Positions 1 through 8,085 of a stretch of DNA of 64,000 nucleotides are shown here, piece after piece. Source of the DNA: Streptomyces narbonensis (lineage in GTDB: Bacteria > Actinomycetota > Actinomycetes > Streptomycetales > Streptomycetaceae); contig NZ_BMSF01000010.1 of NCBI RefSeq assembly GCF_014649015.1, positions 186,001 to 250,000 of the forward strand, written 5' to 3'. A program made the translations under genes and the position numbers. A model generated the notes under the pieces. That model saw only the letters and a program-made list of their open reading frames with translations, did no database searches and had not been told where the DNA came from. Each line of letters starts with the position of its first letter. Within the stretch, counting starts at the first letter, position 1.

Positions 1-268
1 GCCGTGCGGCGCCGATGGTGAGGCTGCCGATGCCCGAGACGATGGTGGCCAGGTCGGCGCTGGAGCCGCGCGGCCCGTCGGGCCGGACGGTCTCGGCGGC
101 GGCCGCGCCGGCCTGCTGCACGGCCGGGTCGGACGAGAGCAGCAGCAGCCCGTCGGAGGAGACGACGGCGACCGAGCGGACTCCCGGTACCTCCTCCACG
201 AGATTGCCCAGCAGCCATTGCAGGTTGCGGGCCTCCGTGCTCAGTCCGAACGTTCCCGTCGCGGTCAA
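1..268 (-). CDS. cvnB: Roadblock/LC7 domain protein, conservon component (partial)
   Basis: This is the start of a small protein that runs off the left edge of the window. It begins at a TTG overlapping the TGA of the upstream kinase gene and reads TATGTFGLSTEARNLQWLLG, followed by a segment with SVAVVSSDGLLLLSS, the typical core of a Roadblock/LC7 fold. In Streptomyces conservons the order is kinase (CvnA), Roadblock (CvnB), DUF742 (CvnC) and small GTPase (CvnD); only A and the first part of B are visible here. The stop-start overlap implies translational coupling. CvnB proteins are thought to work with the GTPase in a membrane-associated complex. The role is inferred from family and position; about the first 88 residues are present. 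Confidence 0.85.
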   Translation of the reverse strand, partial: MTATGTFGLSTEARNLQWLLGNLVEEVPGVRSVAVVSSDGLLLLSSDPAVQQAGAAAAETVRPDGPRGSSADLATIVSGIGSLTIGAAR

Positions 269-3200
269 CTGCGTGCCTCCTCGACTGTGTCCCCCGTCAT
301 CTCCTCTGTACGTGCAGGCCCTGCGGCGGCTATCCGTGCCGCCGCGTCCGTCTCCGTCCCGATCTCCGCCTCCACGTCCCGGCGTCCGGCCTTGGCCCCC
401 TGGTGGAAGCCGCCGAGCCGGCGGCGCAGGGCCTCGGCGTCCACGCCTCCCTTACGGGGCGCGGTGGGGGCACCGGGCTGGCGGATCACCTGCGGGGTGC
501 GCTTGGGGAGTCCCTTGTCGGTGACCCGCTCCCACTGGGCGGCCCGGGGTCCGGGAACCGGCTGGTCGGAGACCGGGTCGGGGACGGCGGGGGGTGCGGT
601 GGGAGCGGCGGCGACGGGGTCCCCGTCGGCGGCGCGCTCGTGGGTGTCCGGCTCGGGCTGCGGGTCGGGCAGCCGGACCTGGAGCGTGGTCTCGGAGACG
701 GACTCCCCGAGTCCGACGGGCTCATACGCCTCGGTGGGCGCGGTCGCCTCGACGGGCGCCGGCTCGTACACCTCGGTGGGCGCGGTCGCCGCTACGGGCG
801 CCGGCTCGTACACCTCCGCGGGCGCGATCGCCTCTACGGGCGCCGGCTCGTACGTCTCCGCGGGCTCCTGCGCCCCCACGGGCGCGGGCTCCGCTTCTGC
901 CTCCGCCTGGGCTTCTGCCTGGGCCTCCGTCAGGCCTTCCGCTTCAGCCTCCGCCGCGAGGAACGCGCGCTCCGCGGCCTCCACCAGCGGGTCGCGGTTC
1001 CGGGACGGCAGGGTGTTGGAATTGGCCTCCGCCGCCGAGCCGGGCAGGTGGATCGTGGGCGCCGTGCCCGCCACCCGTACCGGCTCCGACACCACGGTCG
1101 GCGGGGTCGTGGGGAGCAGGGGCAGCGGCAGGACCACGACGGCCGCGATACCGCCCGGCTTCTGCTCGCGCAGTTCGACGCGGACCCCGTGGCGGGCGGC
1201 GAGGAGGGCGGTCACGCGCATGCCGAGGCCCTCGCCCTCGAAGGCGTCCGGGTCGGCTTCGGCGAGGCGGGCGTTGAGCTCGGTGAGCCGGGAGCCGGTC
1301 ATGCCGATGCCGGCGTCCTGGACGGAGAGCATGACCTCGCCGGTCTCCAGGAGCCAGCCGGAGAGCTGGACCTCGGCGTCGGGCGGCGAGAACGACGTGG
1401 CGTTCTCCAGGAGCTCGGCGATCAGGTGGCTCAGGTCGTCTGCGGCGAAGCCGGCGATCTGGGCGTGCGGCGGCAGGGACTGGATGGTGACCCGCTCGTA
1501 CCGCTCGATCTCACTGACGGCGGCGCGCAGCACGTCGACCAGCGGGACTGGCCCGGCGTGGCCGTGGACGTGCTCGTGGCCGGCGAGGACGAGGAGGTTC
1601 TCGCTGTGGCGGCGCATGACGGTCGCCAGGTGGTCGAGCCGGAAGAGCGTCGCGAGGCGGTCCGGGTCCTGCTCGCGCTCCTCCAGCTTCTCGATGACGC
1701 CGAGCTGGCGCTCGACGAGCCCGAGGCTGCGCAGCGAAAGGTTGACGAAGGTGTGGTGGACGGTGTCCTTGAGGCGTTCCAGGTCGGCGGTGAGGAGCGC
1801 GACCCGGCCCTGGAGGTCGGCGCGCTGGGCGGCGAGCTCCGCGCCGAGAGACTCCTTGGCGGCGGCGAGTTCGGTGTTCTCGCGGGTGAGCCGCGCGCTG
1901 TGGGCGGCGAGGCCGGCGAGCTTGCCGTGCAGGGTGTTGAGGGAGCGGACGGCCTGGGCGAACTCGTCGTTGCGGCCGGTGAAGCGGACCGGCTCCTCGG
2001 TGTGCGGCTCCGGCGCGGCGGCGAGCCGGGCGGCGCCGATGCGGAGCACGGCGAGGGGCCGGGTGAGGGTGCGGGCGACGTACGTGGAGATGCCGATCGC
2101 GAGGACGAGGCAGCCGCCGAGGAAGGCGAGGCGCAGTTCGAGTGCGGTGACGTCGTCGTCCCGGAGGGCGGCGAAGTGCTCGACCCGCTCGGTGGAGAGA
2201 CGGGACTCGACGCCGCGCATCTGCTCGATACGGGCGGACAGCGCGGCCTCCAGGCCGGCCGGGTCGGTACCGCGCTCGGCCTCGGTCAGCCGGGGCTGGT
2301 CGGTGAGCGTGGCGAGCGAGCGCTCGGCGCTCTTGACGTCGGGGCCGGTGACGGTCGTGGCGATCGCGTCGCGGGCGGCGGTACCGGCTGCCTGGTCGAA
2401 GTCGCCGAGGGCGGCCAGTTCGCGGACGCGGGCCAGCTGGGCGGCGGCCGTGAGGGCGTCGCGGGCGCGCTCTGCCTCGTCGGCGCCCTCGGGCACGTCG
2501 GGGACGTAGGTGCCGGTGGTGGGGTCGTAGTGGACCTCGCCGGTCGGCTCGGGCTGCGGCACGGCGAGCGCGGCGACGAGCAGGCCGCGGGTCGCGGAGG
2601 CCTGTTCGACGGCGCGGCCGAGGGCGGCGGGGGCGCGGGTGGCCTCGGTGAGCGCGCTGCCGGCGGCGCGGGGCGGGGTCTGCTCGGCCAGCTCGTCGGA
2701 GAGGGCCTGGAGCTTGCTTATGACGTCCGTGTAGGCCTTGTGGGCCTCCAGGGCCGTGCCCTTGCCGGTGAGGGCGGCGCGGCGGATGGAGGGGACGCCG
2801 GCGAGGTCGCGGCGGAGCTCGGTGGCGGCCGCGGGCCGGATCTCGTCGATCTGGCGGTCGACTCGGGTGGACCGGGTGTCGGTGACCTGGCGCTTGTCCT
2901 TGGCGGAGCCGGTCTGCGCGTCGCGGCCCGCGGCGATGTAGGCGACGACCTCGTCGCGCTCGTCGGCGAGGGAGTGCGCGAGGGTGACGGCCTGCCGGTC
3001 GAGCTCGGCGAGGGTGACCAGGCGCTGGGAGTCGGTCAGCTCGGAGGAGGCCGTGAGGATCGCGGGGGCGCCGGCGACGAGGACGGTCACGCCCACGAGG
3101 GCGACACCGGCGACCAGGCGGTTGCGGACGCGCTTGGAGCGCCCGGCCGGGGGCTGCGGGGCGGGCGTCGCGGCGGGCTCCGAGGGATGGCCGCCGGGGG

Positions 3201-3300
3201 GCGTCGCGGCGGTGCCGACCGGGGTCGGGGCCGCACCGGGGGTCTGGCTCCGCGCGCCGTTGTTGCTCCGAGGCCGCTTCTTCTCCACCGGTGCTCGCAT
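265..3300 (-). CDS. cvnA: Conservon sensor histidine kinase with nitrate/nitrite-sensing-like domain
   Basis: This is a 1011-residue membrane kinase. A cytoplasmic N-terminus leads to a membrane segment near residues 48-70 (VAGVALVGVTVLVAGAPAIL). A roughly 300-residue extracellular sensor region of NIT type follows, then a second membrane segment near 390-415, a HAMP region and a coiled coil. The HATPase domain carries the N-box IAELLENATSFSPPD near residue 628. The last 200 residues are a low-complexity Ala/Pro/Glu tail with about four copies of a 14-residue unit (YEPAPVEATAPTEV). No ordinary HisKA H-box is evident, as is usual for CvnA proteins. I chose the ATG at 3300 (MRAPVEKK); a TTG seven codons upstream is possible. 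It is followed directly by cvnB. Conservons act on development and antibiotic production in S. coelicolor, but the signal for this one is unknown. Confidence 0.88.
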   Translation of the reverse strand: MRAPVEKKRPRSNNGARSQTPGAAPTPVGTAATPPGGHPSEPAATPAPQPPAGRSKRVRNRLVAGVALVGVTVLVAGAPAILTASSELTDSQRLVTLAELDRQAVTLAHSLADERDEVVAYIAAGRDAQTGSAKDKRQVTDTRSTRVDRQIDEIRPAAATELRRDLAGVPSIRRAALTGKGTALEAHKAYTDVISKLQALSDELAEQTPPRAAGSALTEATRAPAALGRAVEQASATRGLLVAALAVPQPEPTGEVHYDPTTGTYVPDVPEGADEAERARDALTAAAQLARVRELAALGDFDQAAGTAARDAIATTVTGPDVKSAERSLATLTDQPRLTEAERGTDPAGLEAALSARIEQMRGVESRLSTERVEHFAALRDDDVTALELRLAFLGGCLVLAIGISTYVARTLTRPLAVLRIGAARLAAAPEPHTEEPVRFTGRNDEFAQAVRSLNTLHGKLAGLAAHSARLTRENTELAAAKESLGAELAAQRADLQGRVALLTADLERLKDTVHHTFVNLSLRSLGLVERQLGVIEKLEEREQDPDRLATLFRLDHLATVMRRHSENLLVLAGHEHVHGHAGPVPLVDVLRAAVSEIERYERVTIQSLPPHAQIAGFAADDLSHLIAELLENATSFSPPDAEVQLSGWLLETGEVMLSVQDAGIGMTGSRLTELNARLAEADPDAFEGEGLGMRVTALLAARHGVRVELREQKPGGIAAVVVLPLPLLPTTPPTVVSEPVRVAGTAPTIHLPGSAAEANSNTLPSRNRDPLVEAAERAFLAAEAEAEGLTEAQAEAQAEAEAEPAPVGAQEPAETYEPAPVEAIAPAEVYEPAPVAATAPTEVYEPAPVEATAPTEAYEPVGLGESVSETTLQVRLPDPQPEPDTHERAADGDPVAAAPTAPPAVPDPVSDQPVPGPRAAQWERVTDKGLPKRTPQVIRQPGAPTAPRKGGVDAEALRRRLGGFHQGAKAGRRDVEAEIGTETDAAARIAAAGPARTEEMTGDTVEEARS

Positions 3301-3623
3301 TCTTGACTCGTCCGCCCACAAAGCAGAGGTGACGGCCGGTCACGTGGAGCGCCCCCACCCCTGGTACGGCTTCCGACCATTCCAGCGGTTCTGGGAAGGG
3401 GACGCGCATCGGCCGCTCCGCCACCCGAACGAGTGAACAACACTCATGAGTTGGCGAACAACTCTCCAGGACGGGTGCCGCGGCCCTCCCCGGGCCCCCG
3501 GTTGGATCTTCCGCGCGGGCTTTGGCAGGATGCCCGCCCGCAGCTCGACGGAGGTACCGGTTCCGCCTCTCGCGCTGCCTCCGGCCGGTTGGTACAGGCC
3601 TTTTACGGCCGTTTGGAGGCGCC
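3301..3623. other. Divergent intergenic region between cvnA and the PP2C-like gene
   Basis: About 320 bp with no convincing gene; the frames crossing it are composition shadows. It must hold both promoters. Visible structure is a perfect 10-bp palindrome ACTCATGAGT (about 3442-3451) flanked by two copies of AACAACWCT and a nearby GAGTTG/CAACTC pair, which looks like a regulator binding region. No -35/-10 pair can be assigned with confidence. Confidence 0.4.
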
Positions 3624-4454
3624 GTGAAGGAGTGTGGCGGGGCGGGCACACTGGTCGTCATGCGCAGCGACGTCGCCACCCTCCCCGGCAGCCCCGAACG
3701 CCCCAACGAGGACTGGGCAGCCGCAGCTCTGCCCGCCTCGGGCGGCGGGGGGACGGTCGTCCTCCTCGACGGCGTCACACCACCGGCCGGTGATGACGGT
3801 TGTGTGCACACCGTGCCGTGGTTCACCGCTCGCCTCGGCGGGGCTTTGACCGAACTGTCCGCTTCTCGCCCGGACATGCCCTTGCCGGAGATCCTGTCCG
3901 CGGCAATCCGGCGCACCGCGGAAGCCCATCACGGCACCTGTGACCTTTCTCACGTGCGTACGCCCCAGGCGACGGTGGTCCTCGCGCGCTGGGACGAGGC
4001 CTCGGTCGAACATCTCGTCCTCTCCGACTCCGCCCTCCTCCTGGAGGCACCGGACGGCTCGGTCCGTGTGGTGCTCGACGACCGGCTCGACCGGATCCCG
4101 GACGAGGTCCTGCGCTCCCTGGAGGCGACGGACCGGCTGCGGAACCGGGAGGGCGGCTTCTTCACGGCGGCGGCCGACCCGTCGGTCGCCGGGCTGGCCG
4201 TGACGGGGACGACGCCGCGCGCGGAGGTACGGGCCCTGGCTGCGCTCACGGACGGGGCGAGCCGCTGGGTGGAGCTGTTCGGCGCGGGCGACTGGACGGA
4301 GTGCTTCGGCGTCCTGCGCGCGGAGGGCCCGTCGGGGCTGCTCCGGCGGGTGCGGGCGCTGGAGACGGCGGACGCGGAGGCGGGTGGCCGGCGCCGCTGG
4401 AAGAGGCACGACGACGCGACGGCGGTGTACGCGGAACTGCGCGCCCTCGCGTGA
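3624..4454 (+). CDS. PP2C-like serine/threonine phosphatase domain protein
   Basis: The product has 276 residues and resembles bacterial PP2C-fold proteins. It carries an N-terminal PNEDWAAAAL segment (compare the NEDA/NQD motif) and VVLLDGVTPP (compare the VADGMGG motif). Later segments RTPQATVVLARWD and the closing DDATAVYAEL match the DD-T-V element of the fold. Several metal-ligand positions look degenerate (DGV rather than DGM/GG), so catalytic activity is uncertain. I chose GTG at 3624 because GGAGG lies four bases upstream; an ATG at 3660 has no ribosome-binding site. It is transcribed away from the conservon. No signal peptide or membrane segment is visible, so it should be cytoplasmic. 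The target is unknown. Confidence 0.7.
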   Translation: MKECGGAGTLVVMRSDVATLPGSPERPNEDWAAAALPASGGGGTVVLLDGVTPPAGDDGCVHTVPWFTARLGGALTELSASRPDMPLPEILSAAIRRTAEAHHGTCDLSHVRTPQATVVLARWDEASVEHLVLSDSALLLEAPDGSVRVVLDDRLDRIPDEVLRSLEATDRLRNREGGFFTAAADPSVAGLAVTGTTPRAEVRALAALTDGASRWVELFGAGDWTECFGVLRAEGPSGLLRRVRALETADAEAGGRRRWKRHDDATAVYAELRALA

Positions 4455-4474
4455 AGCCGTTCCCTGCCCTCACC

Positions 4475-4563
4475 TGAGGCCCATGGCCGAGGTCCAACCG
4501 TGAGGCCCATGGCCGAGGTCCAAGCCTGAGGCCCATGGCCGAGGTCCAAGCCTGAGGCCTCAC
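4475..4563. repeat. Tandem repeat, 26-bp unit, three copies plus a partial
   Basis: Three nearly identical 26-bp units beginning TGAGGCCCATGGCCGAGGTC lie head to tail at about 4475, 4501 and 4527, followed by a truncated TGAGGC. The array sits between the convergent ends of the PP2C-like gene and the MarR gene. Each unit contains the palindromic core GGCCCATGGCC-like stretch. The first copy differs at the last bases (AACCG against AAGCC). It probably arose by slippage; a terminator role is possible. Confidence 0.85.
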
Positions 4564-4603
4564 GTGCGCACCGTCGCTCAAGCCCGCCCCTCCGGGCCCC
4601 GCG

Positions 4604-5086
4604 TCAGCCCTCGGAGCGGACGTTGAAGTGGTGGAGCAGCCTCGCCAGTTCGGCCACCTCGGCGCGGTCCCAGTCGACGAGCTTGCGGACGTACCGCTCA
4701 CGGCGGGCGTCCCGGACGTGCCGGAAGCGGTCCCGGCCCTCTTCCGTGAGCCGCACCAGCGAGGCGCGCCCGTCGGCGGGGTCGGGGTCGCGGACGACGA
4801 GCCCGAGCATTTCGAGTGCCCGCAGCTGGCGGCTCATGGTCGCCTTGCCGACGCCGAAGTACCCGGCGAGTTCGGTGGCGCGCTGGGGGCCGGCGTCGTC
4901 GAGGCGGACGAAGAGCCCGTAGGCGGCCGGCTCCAGCTCGGGGTGCACCTCGCGGGCCATCTCGCCGGACTGGGCGCGGGCACGGCGCAGGAAGACCGCC
5001 AGTTCCCGTTCGAGAGCGAGGAATTCCGGGTCCACCCCGGGGGGCGTGACGGCCCGGCCTTCACTTCCCGTACCGCTTCCGTGCAC
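4604..5086 (-). CDS. MarR-family transcriptional regulator
   Basis: A 160-residue winged-helix repressor of the MarR family. The DNA-binding part is GPQRATELAGYFGVGKATMS (recognition helix KATMSRQLRALEMLGLV), followed by the wing DPADGRASLVRLTEEG, the classic MarR signature. The N-terminal helix (FLALERELAVFLRRARAQSG) and C-terminal helices would form the dimer interface. Start is GTG at 5086, placed by a GGGAGG ribosome-binding site six bases upstream; longer frames to 5191 lack such a site. It is divergent from the GH25 lysozyme gene, with palindromes between them, so it may control itself and the lysozyme. The ligand is unknown. Confidence 0.85.
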   Translation of the reverse strand: MHGSGTGSEGRAVTPPGVDPEFLALERELAVFLRRARAQSGEMAREVHPELEPAAYGLFVRLDDAGPQRATELAGYFGVGKATMSRQLRALEMLGLVVRDPDPADGRASLVRLTEEGRDRFRHVRDARRERYVRKLVDWDRAEVAELARLLHHFNVRSEG

Positions 5087-5238
5087 GTCAGCACCTCCCA
5101 CGCTTTCTCCGACGACTTCCCGGCCGCTGAAAGTTTCTTCCCTCCACGGCCATCGCCGCAGCTCCTTCAGTATTTCGCAGGCGTAGACCAACGGCGGTAT
5201 CCGGCCCCCCTTCCGCCGGACGGGTCTACGTGCGTAGC

Positions 5239-5270
5239 GTCATGCATGACATGTTCACACCAGACATGTC
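5239..5270. promoter_or_regulatory. Palindromic operator-like sites between marR and lysozyme
   Basis: GTCATGCATGAC (5239-5250) is a perfect 12-bp palindrome. It overlaps the first of two GACATGT copies (5248-5254 and 5263-5269) that lie 15 bp apart. They sit about 35-60 bp upstream of the lysozyme start. Such spaced palindromes are typical MarR operators; the binding protein is an inference. Confidence 0.45.
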
Positions 5271-5302
5271 GACAGGTCCCCCACCGCCTTTCGGAGGCAC
5301 GC

Positions 5303-6133
5303 ATGCGTGTGCACAGATCCGGAACGACCCTCGCCGGCGCCGCCCTCGCGGCCCTGGCCCTCCCCCTCCCCCTCGCCGGGTCCGCCGGCGCCGCCCAGGA
5401 CCCGGGCGCCCGGCAGGTGCCCGCGCGCGGCACCGCCTCCATGGGCATGGGCGTCCTGAAGCACGACGGCCGCGACGGCAAGCCCGGCGGGATCTCGACC
5501 CAGGCCGTCCAGACGGAAGGCGTGGACGTCTCCTCGCACCAGGGGAACGTCGCCTGGTCCACGCTGTGGAACAGCGGGGTCAGGTGGGCCTACGTCAAGG
5601 CGACGGAAGGCACGTACTACAAGAACACCTACTTCACGCAGCAGTACAACGGCTCGTACGACATCGGCATGATCCGGGGCACGTACCACTTCGCCACCCC
5701 GGACACGACGACCGGAGCCGCCCAGGCCGACTACTTCGTCAACAACGGCGGCGGCTGGTCGAAGGACGGCAAGACACTGCCGGGCGTCCTCGACATCGAG
5801 TGGAACCCGTACGGCGCGACCTGCTACGGCAAGACCCAGTCCGGGATGGTGACCTGGATCCGCGACTTCCTGAACCGGTACAAGTACCGGACCGGGCGCG
5901 ACGCGGTCATCTACACGGCGACGAGCTGGTGGACCCAGTGCACGGGCAACTACTCCGGCTTCGCGACGACGAACCCGCTGTGGATCGCGCGGTACGCCTC
6001 GACCGTGGGCGAACTCCCGGCCGGCTGGCAGTACTACACGATGTGGCAGTACACCTCCACCGGCCCGACGGTCGGCGACCACAACCACTTCAACGGCGAC
6101 TACTCGCGCGTCCAGGCGCTCGCCAACGGCTGA
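5303..6133 (+). CDS. Secreted GH25 lysozyme (N,O-diacetylmuramidase)
   Basis: A 276-residue secreted hydrolase that cleaves the MurNAc-GlcNAc bond of peptidoglycan. Residues 1-30 are a Sec signal peptide ending near GSAGA/AQDPG. The GH25 domain starts with GVDVSSHQGNVAW near residue 73 and contains the catalytic acidic cluster VLDIEWNP (D164, E166), plus GTYHFATP and a closing MWQYTSTG segment. The ATG at 5303 is preceded by CGGAGGCAC. There is no cell-wall-binding domain, so it consists of the catalytic domain alone. It is divergent from a MarR regulator and may be regulated by it. It could act in self wall turnover or lysis of competitors. Confidence 0.93.
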   Translation: MRVHRSGTTLAGAALAALALPLPLAGSAGAAQDPGARQVPARGTASMGMGVLKHDGRDGKPGGISTQAVQTEGVDVSSHQGNVAWSTLWNSGVRWAYVKATEGTYYKNTYFTQQYNGSYDIGMIRGTYHFATPDTTTGAAQADYFVNNGGGWSKDGKTLPGVLDIEWNPYGATCYGKTQSGMVTWIRDFLNRYKYRTGRDAVIYTATSWWTQCTGNYSGFATTNPLWIARYASTVGELPAGWQYYTMWQYTSTGPTVGDHNHFNGDYSRVQALANG

Positions 6134-6238
6134 CCTGGCACTCCCCCTTCTCTCCTCGCCCGGCGCGGCGACGGCGGCCCTCCGGGTGTGCGGCACCCCG
6201 GGGGGCCGCTGCGGCTTTTTCCGCCCGGCCCCTTGCTC

Positions 6239-6254
6239 ATTGGTATGGACCAAT
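6239..6254. promoter_or_regulatory. dre-like DasR operator upstream of LPMO
   Basis: ATTGGTATGGACCAAT matches 12 of 16 positions of the DasR responsive element consensus (ACTGGTCTAGACCACT as I recall it) and keeps the inverted TTGGT/ACCAA arms. It lies about 97 bp upstream of the LPMO start. DasR controls chitin and GlcNAc genes in Streptomyces, so the site and gene fit functionally. Binding is inferred. Confidence 0.7.
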
Positions 6255-6350
6255 GCGAGGCTCTACGGCGGTCGCACGGAATTCAACTTCCTTGCACCCA
6301 GCGCGCGTTGCTCGTTCCGTACTCCCCCACGCACGAGAGAGAGCCCCCGC

Positions 6351-7238
6351 ATGCCCTCGTACCGCCGCACCTCCGCCGTCGCCGCCTCCGCCCTGTCCGC
6401 CGCCGCACTCGTCGGCCTCACGCCCGCCACGGCCGGTGCCCACGGCGCCGTCTTCAACCCCGTGAGCCGGGTGGCGGCCTGTTACGCCGAAGGCCCCGAG
6501 ACGCCCAAGTCGCAGGTGTGCAAGGACCTCGTCGCCGACTCCGGCACCCAGCCGCTCTACGACTGGAACGAGGTCAACATCGCCAACGCCGACGGGCAGC
6601 ACCAGGCCCTCATCCCGGACGGCAAGCTCTGCTCGGCGAACCGCGCCAAGTACCGGGCGCTGGACTGGGCGCGCACCGACTGGCCGGCGACGCCGGTCGC
6701 GGCGGGCTCCTTCGACTTCAAGGTGCGGGCGACGGCGGCCCACTCGGGCACGATGACGGTCTACATCACCAAGGCGGGCTTCGACCCGACGCAGCCCCTG
6801 AAGTGGTCGGACCTGGACGCGACCCCGGTCGCCGTCCACAACACCACCCGCACGGCCACGGACGGCTACTACAACTTCACTGGCAACCTGCCGGCCCGCA
6901 CCGGCCGCCACATCGTCTACAAGGTGTGGCAGCGCAACGACAGCCCCGAGGCCTTCTACAGCTGCTCGGACGTCACCTTCGGCGGTACGGCGGCGGCGTC
7001 GTCGACCCAGCTCAAGGCCCAGGCCCCGACCGAGGCGAAGATCGAGGCTGGCGCCGACCTGTCCACCGTCAGCCACGCCGGCCACGGCGGCGACGAGCAG
7101 GCCCCGGCGCTCTCCGCCGAGGCCACCGGCGCCCCCTCCTCGCCGCTCCCCCTGGCACTCGCGGGCGCGGGCGCCCTCGCCGCCTTCGCCGGAGGCACCC
7201 TGCTCCTGGGCCGCCGCCGGAACTCGTCCGCCGCCTAG
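6351..7238 (+). CDS. AA10 lytic polysaccharide monooxygenase with C-terminal membrane tail
   Basis: A copper monooxygenase that oxidatively cleaves chitin or cellulose. After a 30-residue signal peptide (cleavage TAGA/HGAV) the mature protein begins with histidine (H31), which supplies the amino-terminal half of the copper histidine brace; the second histidine is probably in ATAAHSGTM near residue 131. AA10 hallmarks include HGAVFNPVSRVAACY, YDWNEVNIAN, WARTDWPATPV and VWQRNDSPEAFYSCSDVTF. The last 35 residues form a hydrophobic helix followed by GRRRNSSAA, so the enzyme may stay tethered to the membrane rather than being freely secreted; no LPxTG motif is seen. A dre-like site lies upstream, fitting DasR control. 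Length is 295 residues. Confidence 0.93.
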   Translation: MPSYRRTSAVAASALSAAALVGLTPATAGAHGAVFNPVSRVAACYAEGPETPKSQVCKDLVADSGTQPLYDWNEVNIANADGQHQALIPDGKLCSANRAKYRALDWARTDWPATPVAAGSFDFKVRATAAHSGTMTVYITKAGFDPTQPLKWSDLDATPVAVHNTTRTATDGYYNFTGNLPARTGRHIVYKVWQRNDSPEAFYSCSDVTFGGTAAASSTQLKAQAPTEAKIEAGADLSTVSHAGHGGDEQAPALSAEATGAPSSPLPLALAGAGALAAFAGGTLLLGRRRNSSAA

Positions 7239-7320
7239 GCCTGTCCGGCGCCTAGGTCTGTCCGGCGCCCAGGACCGTCCGCCGGGCCGGTCCGCCCCGA
7301 GGACCGTCCGGAGCCCAGGA
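7239..7320. repeat. Degenerate short repeats around CTGTCCGGCGCCTAGG
   Basis: Between the LPMO stop and a strong hairpin lie several imperfect copies of a 16-20 bp unit related to CTGTCCGGCGCCTAGG, with variants such as AGGACCGTCCG. The block is non-coding and looks like slippage products of the terminator region. Confidence 0.5.
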
Positions 7321-7362
7321 CTGTCCGGCGGATCGTGGCCCCCGCCGTGATCCGCCGGACAG
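7321..7362. terminator. Bidirectional terminator hairpin
   Basis: CTGTCCGGCGGATC pairs perfectly with GATCCGCCGGACAG around a 14-base loop. It sits between the convergent LPMO and DUF4240 genes and can serve both. No U-tract, as is common in Streptomyces. Confidence 0.8.
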
Positions 7363-7365
7363 GAC

Positions 7366-7974
7366 TCAGGAGCCGGACGACCCGAGCGGGAAGAGGGCGG
7401 CGAGCCGGGGTATGGCCACCCCCTCCGGCCGGACCCCCCGGGGTTCGCCGTCCTCTTCCTCTTCCTCCGCGAGGTCCCCCTCCTCGGCCGCTTCCGCGTC
7501 CTCCGCCTCCTCGACCGCGTCGAGGAACTCGTCCCCCTCGTCGTCCTCCTGGCCGGTCAGCTCGTCGTACGCGTCCTGGGCGACGTAGTCGAGCTCCTCC
7601 CACTCGGGCCACTCGTCGTCGTCCCACTCGTCCCGGTCGCGGCCCACGAGGGCCCTGATCCCGGGCACGTCGGCCAGCGCGTCCGGGTCAGCGACGACCG
7701 ACTCGTACACCTTCCGCCCTTGGCCGACCAGCCAGAGCGTGAAGTAGTGGAAGCCGTCCTCCGTGCAGTCGCCGCCCTCCACGCGGTTCGCCGCGGTCCA
7801 GACCGCGCGGGTGTCGGCTCTCTCGCAGACCTTCTCCAGGCGCACCTGGAACGCCACGCTCTCGGCCTCCGGACGCCGCACCAGCTCCGCCCGCAGCCAC
7901 TCCAGCCGCTCGTCCCGGTCACCCGGGCGGCGGCTCAACTCCTCGATGAGAGCCCAGAAGGCGTCTTCGTTCAT
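7366..7974 (-). CDS. DUF4240 domain protein with acidic tail
   Basis: This 202-residue cytoplasmic protein has an N-terminal DUF4240-like domain: MNEDAFWALIEEL, the segment TAANRVEGGDCTEDGFHYFTLWLVGQGR, and VVADPDALADV. The C-terminal 80 residues are strongly acidic, with runs of Asp and Glu, and likely disordered. The family has no firm function. I chose ATG 7974 (MNEDAFW); a longer frame adds ten residues. It is convergent with the LPMO gene and shares its terminator. Homologues are usually stand-alone genes. Confidence 0.75.
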   Translation of the reverse strand: MNEDAFWALIEELSRRPGDRDERLEWLRAELVRRPEAESVAFQVRLEKVCERADTRAVWTAANRVEGGDCTEDGFHYFTLWLVGQGRKVYESVVADPDALADVPGIRALVGRDRDEWDDDEWPEWEELDYVAQDAYDELTGQEDDEGDEFLDAVEEAEDAEAAEEGDLAEEEEEDGEPRGVRPEGVAIPRLAALFPLGSSGS

Positions 7975-8030
7975 GCGTACGAGGATGCCAGCCCCGACTG
8001 ACATCCGGACACGGATATGAGGGAAGGCCG

Positions 8031-8063
8031 GAGCGGGGTGCCCCCGAGGGGGACACCCCGCTC
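8031..8063 (-). terminator. lon transcription terminator
   Basis: GAGCGGGGTG pairs with CACCCCGCTC around a loop that itself contains CCCCC/GGGGG. It lies 20-50 bp beyond the lon stop codon on the minus strand. Confidence 0.75.
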
Positions 8064-8085
8064 ATCGCAAGGGAGTTCGGCCCGG

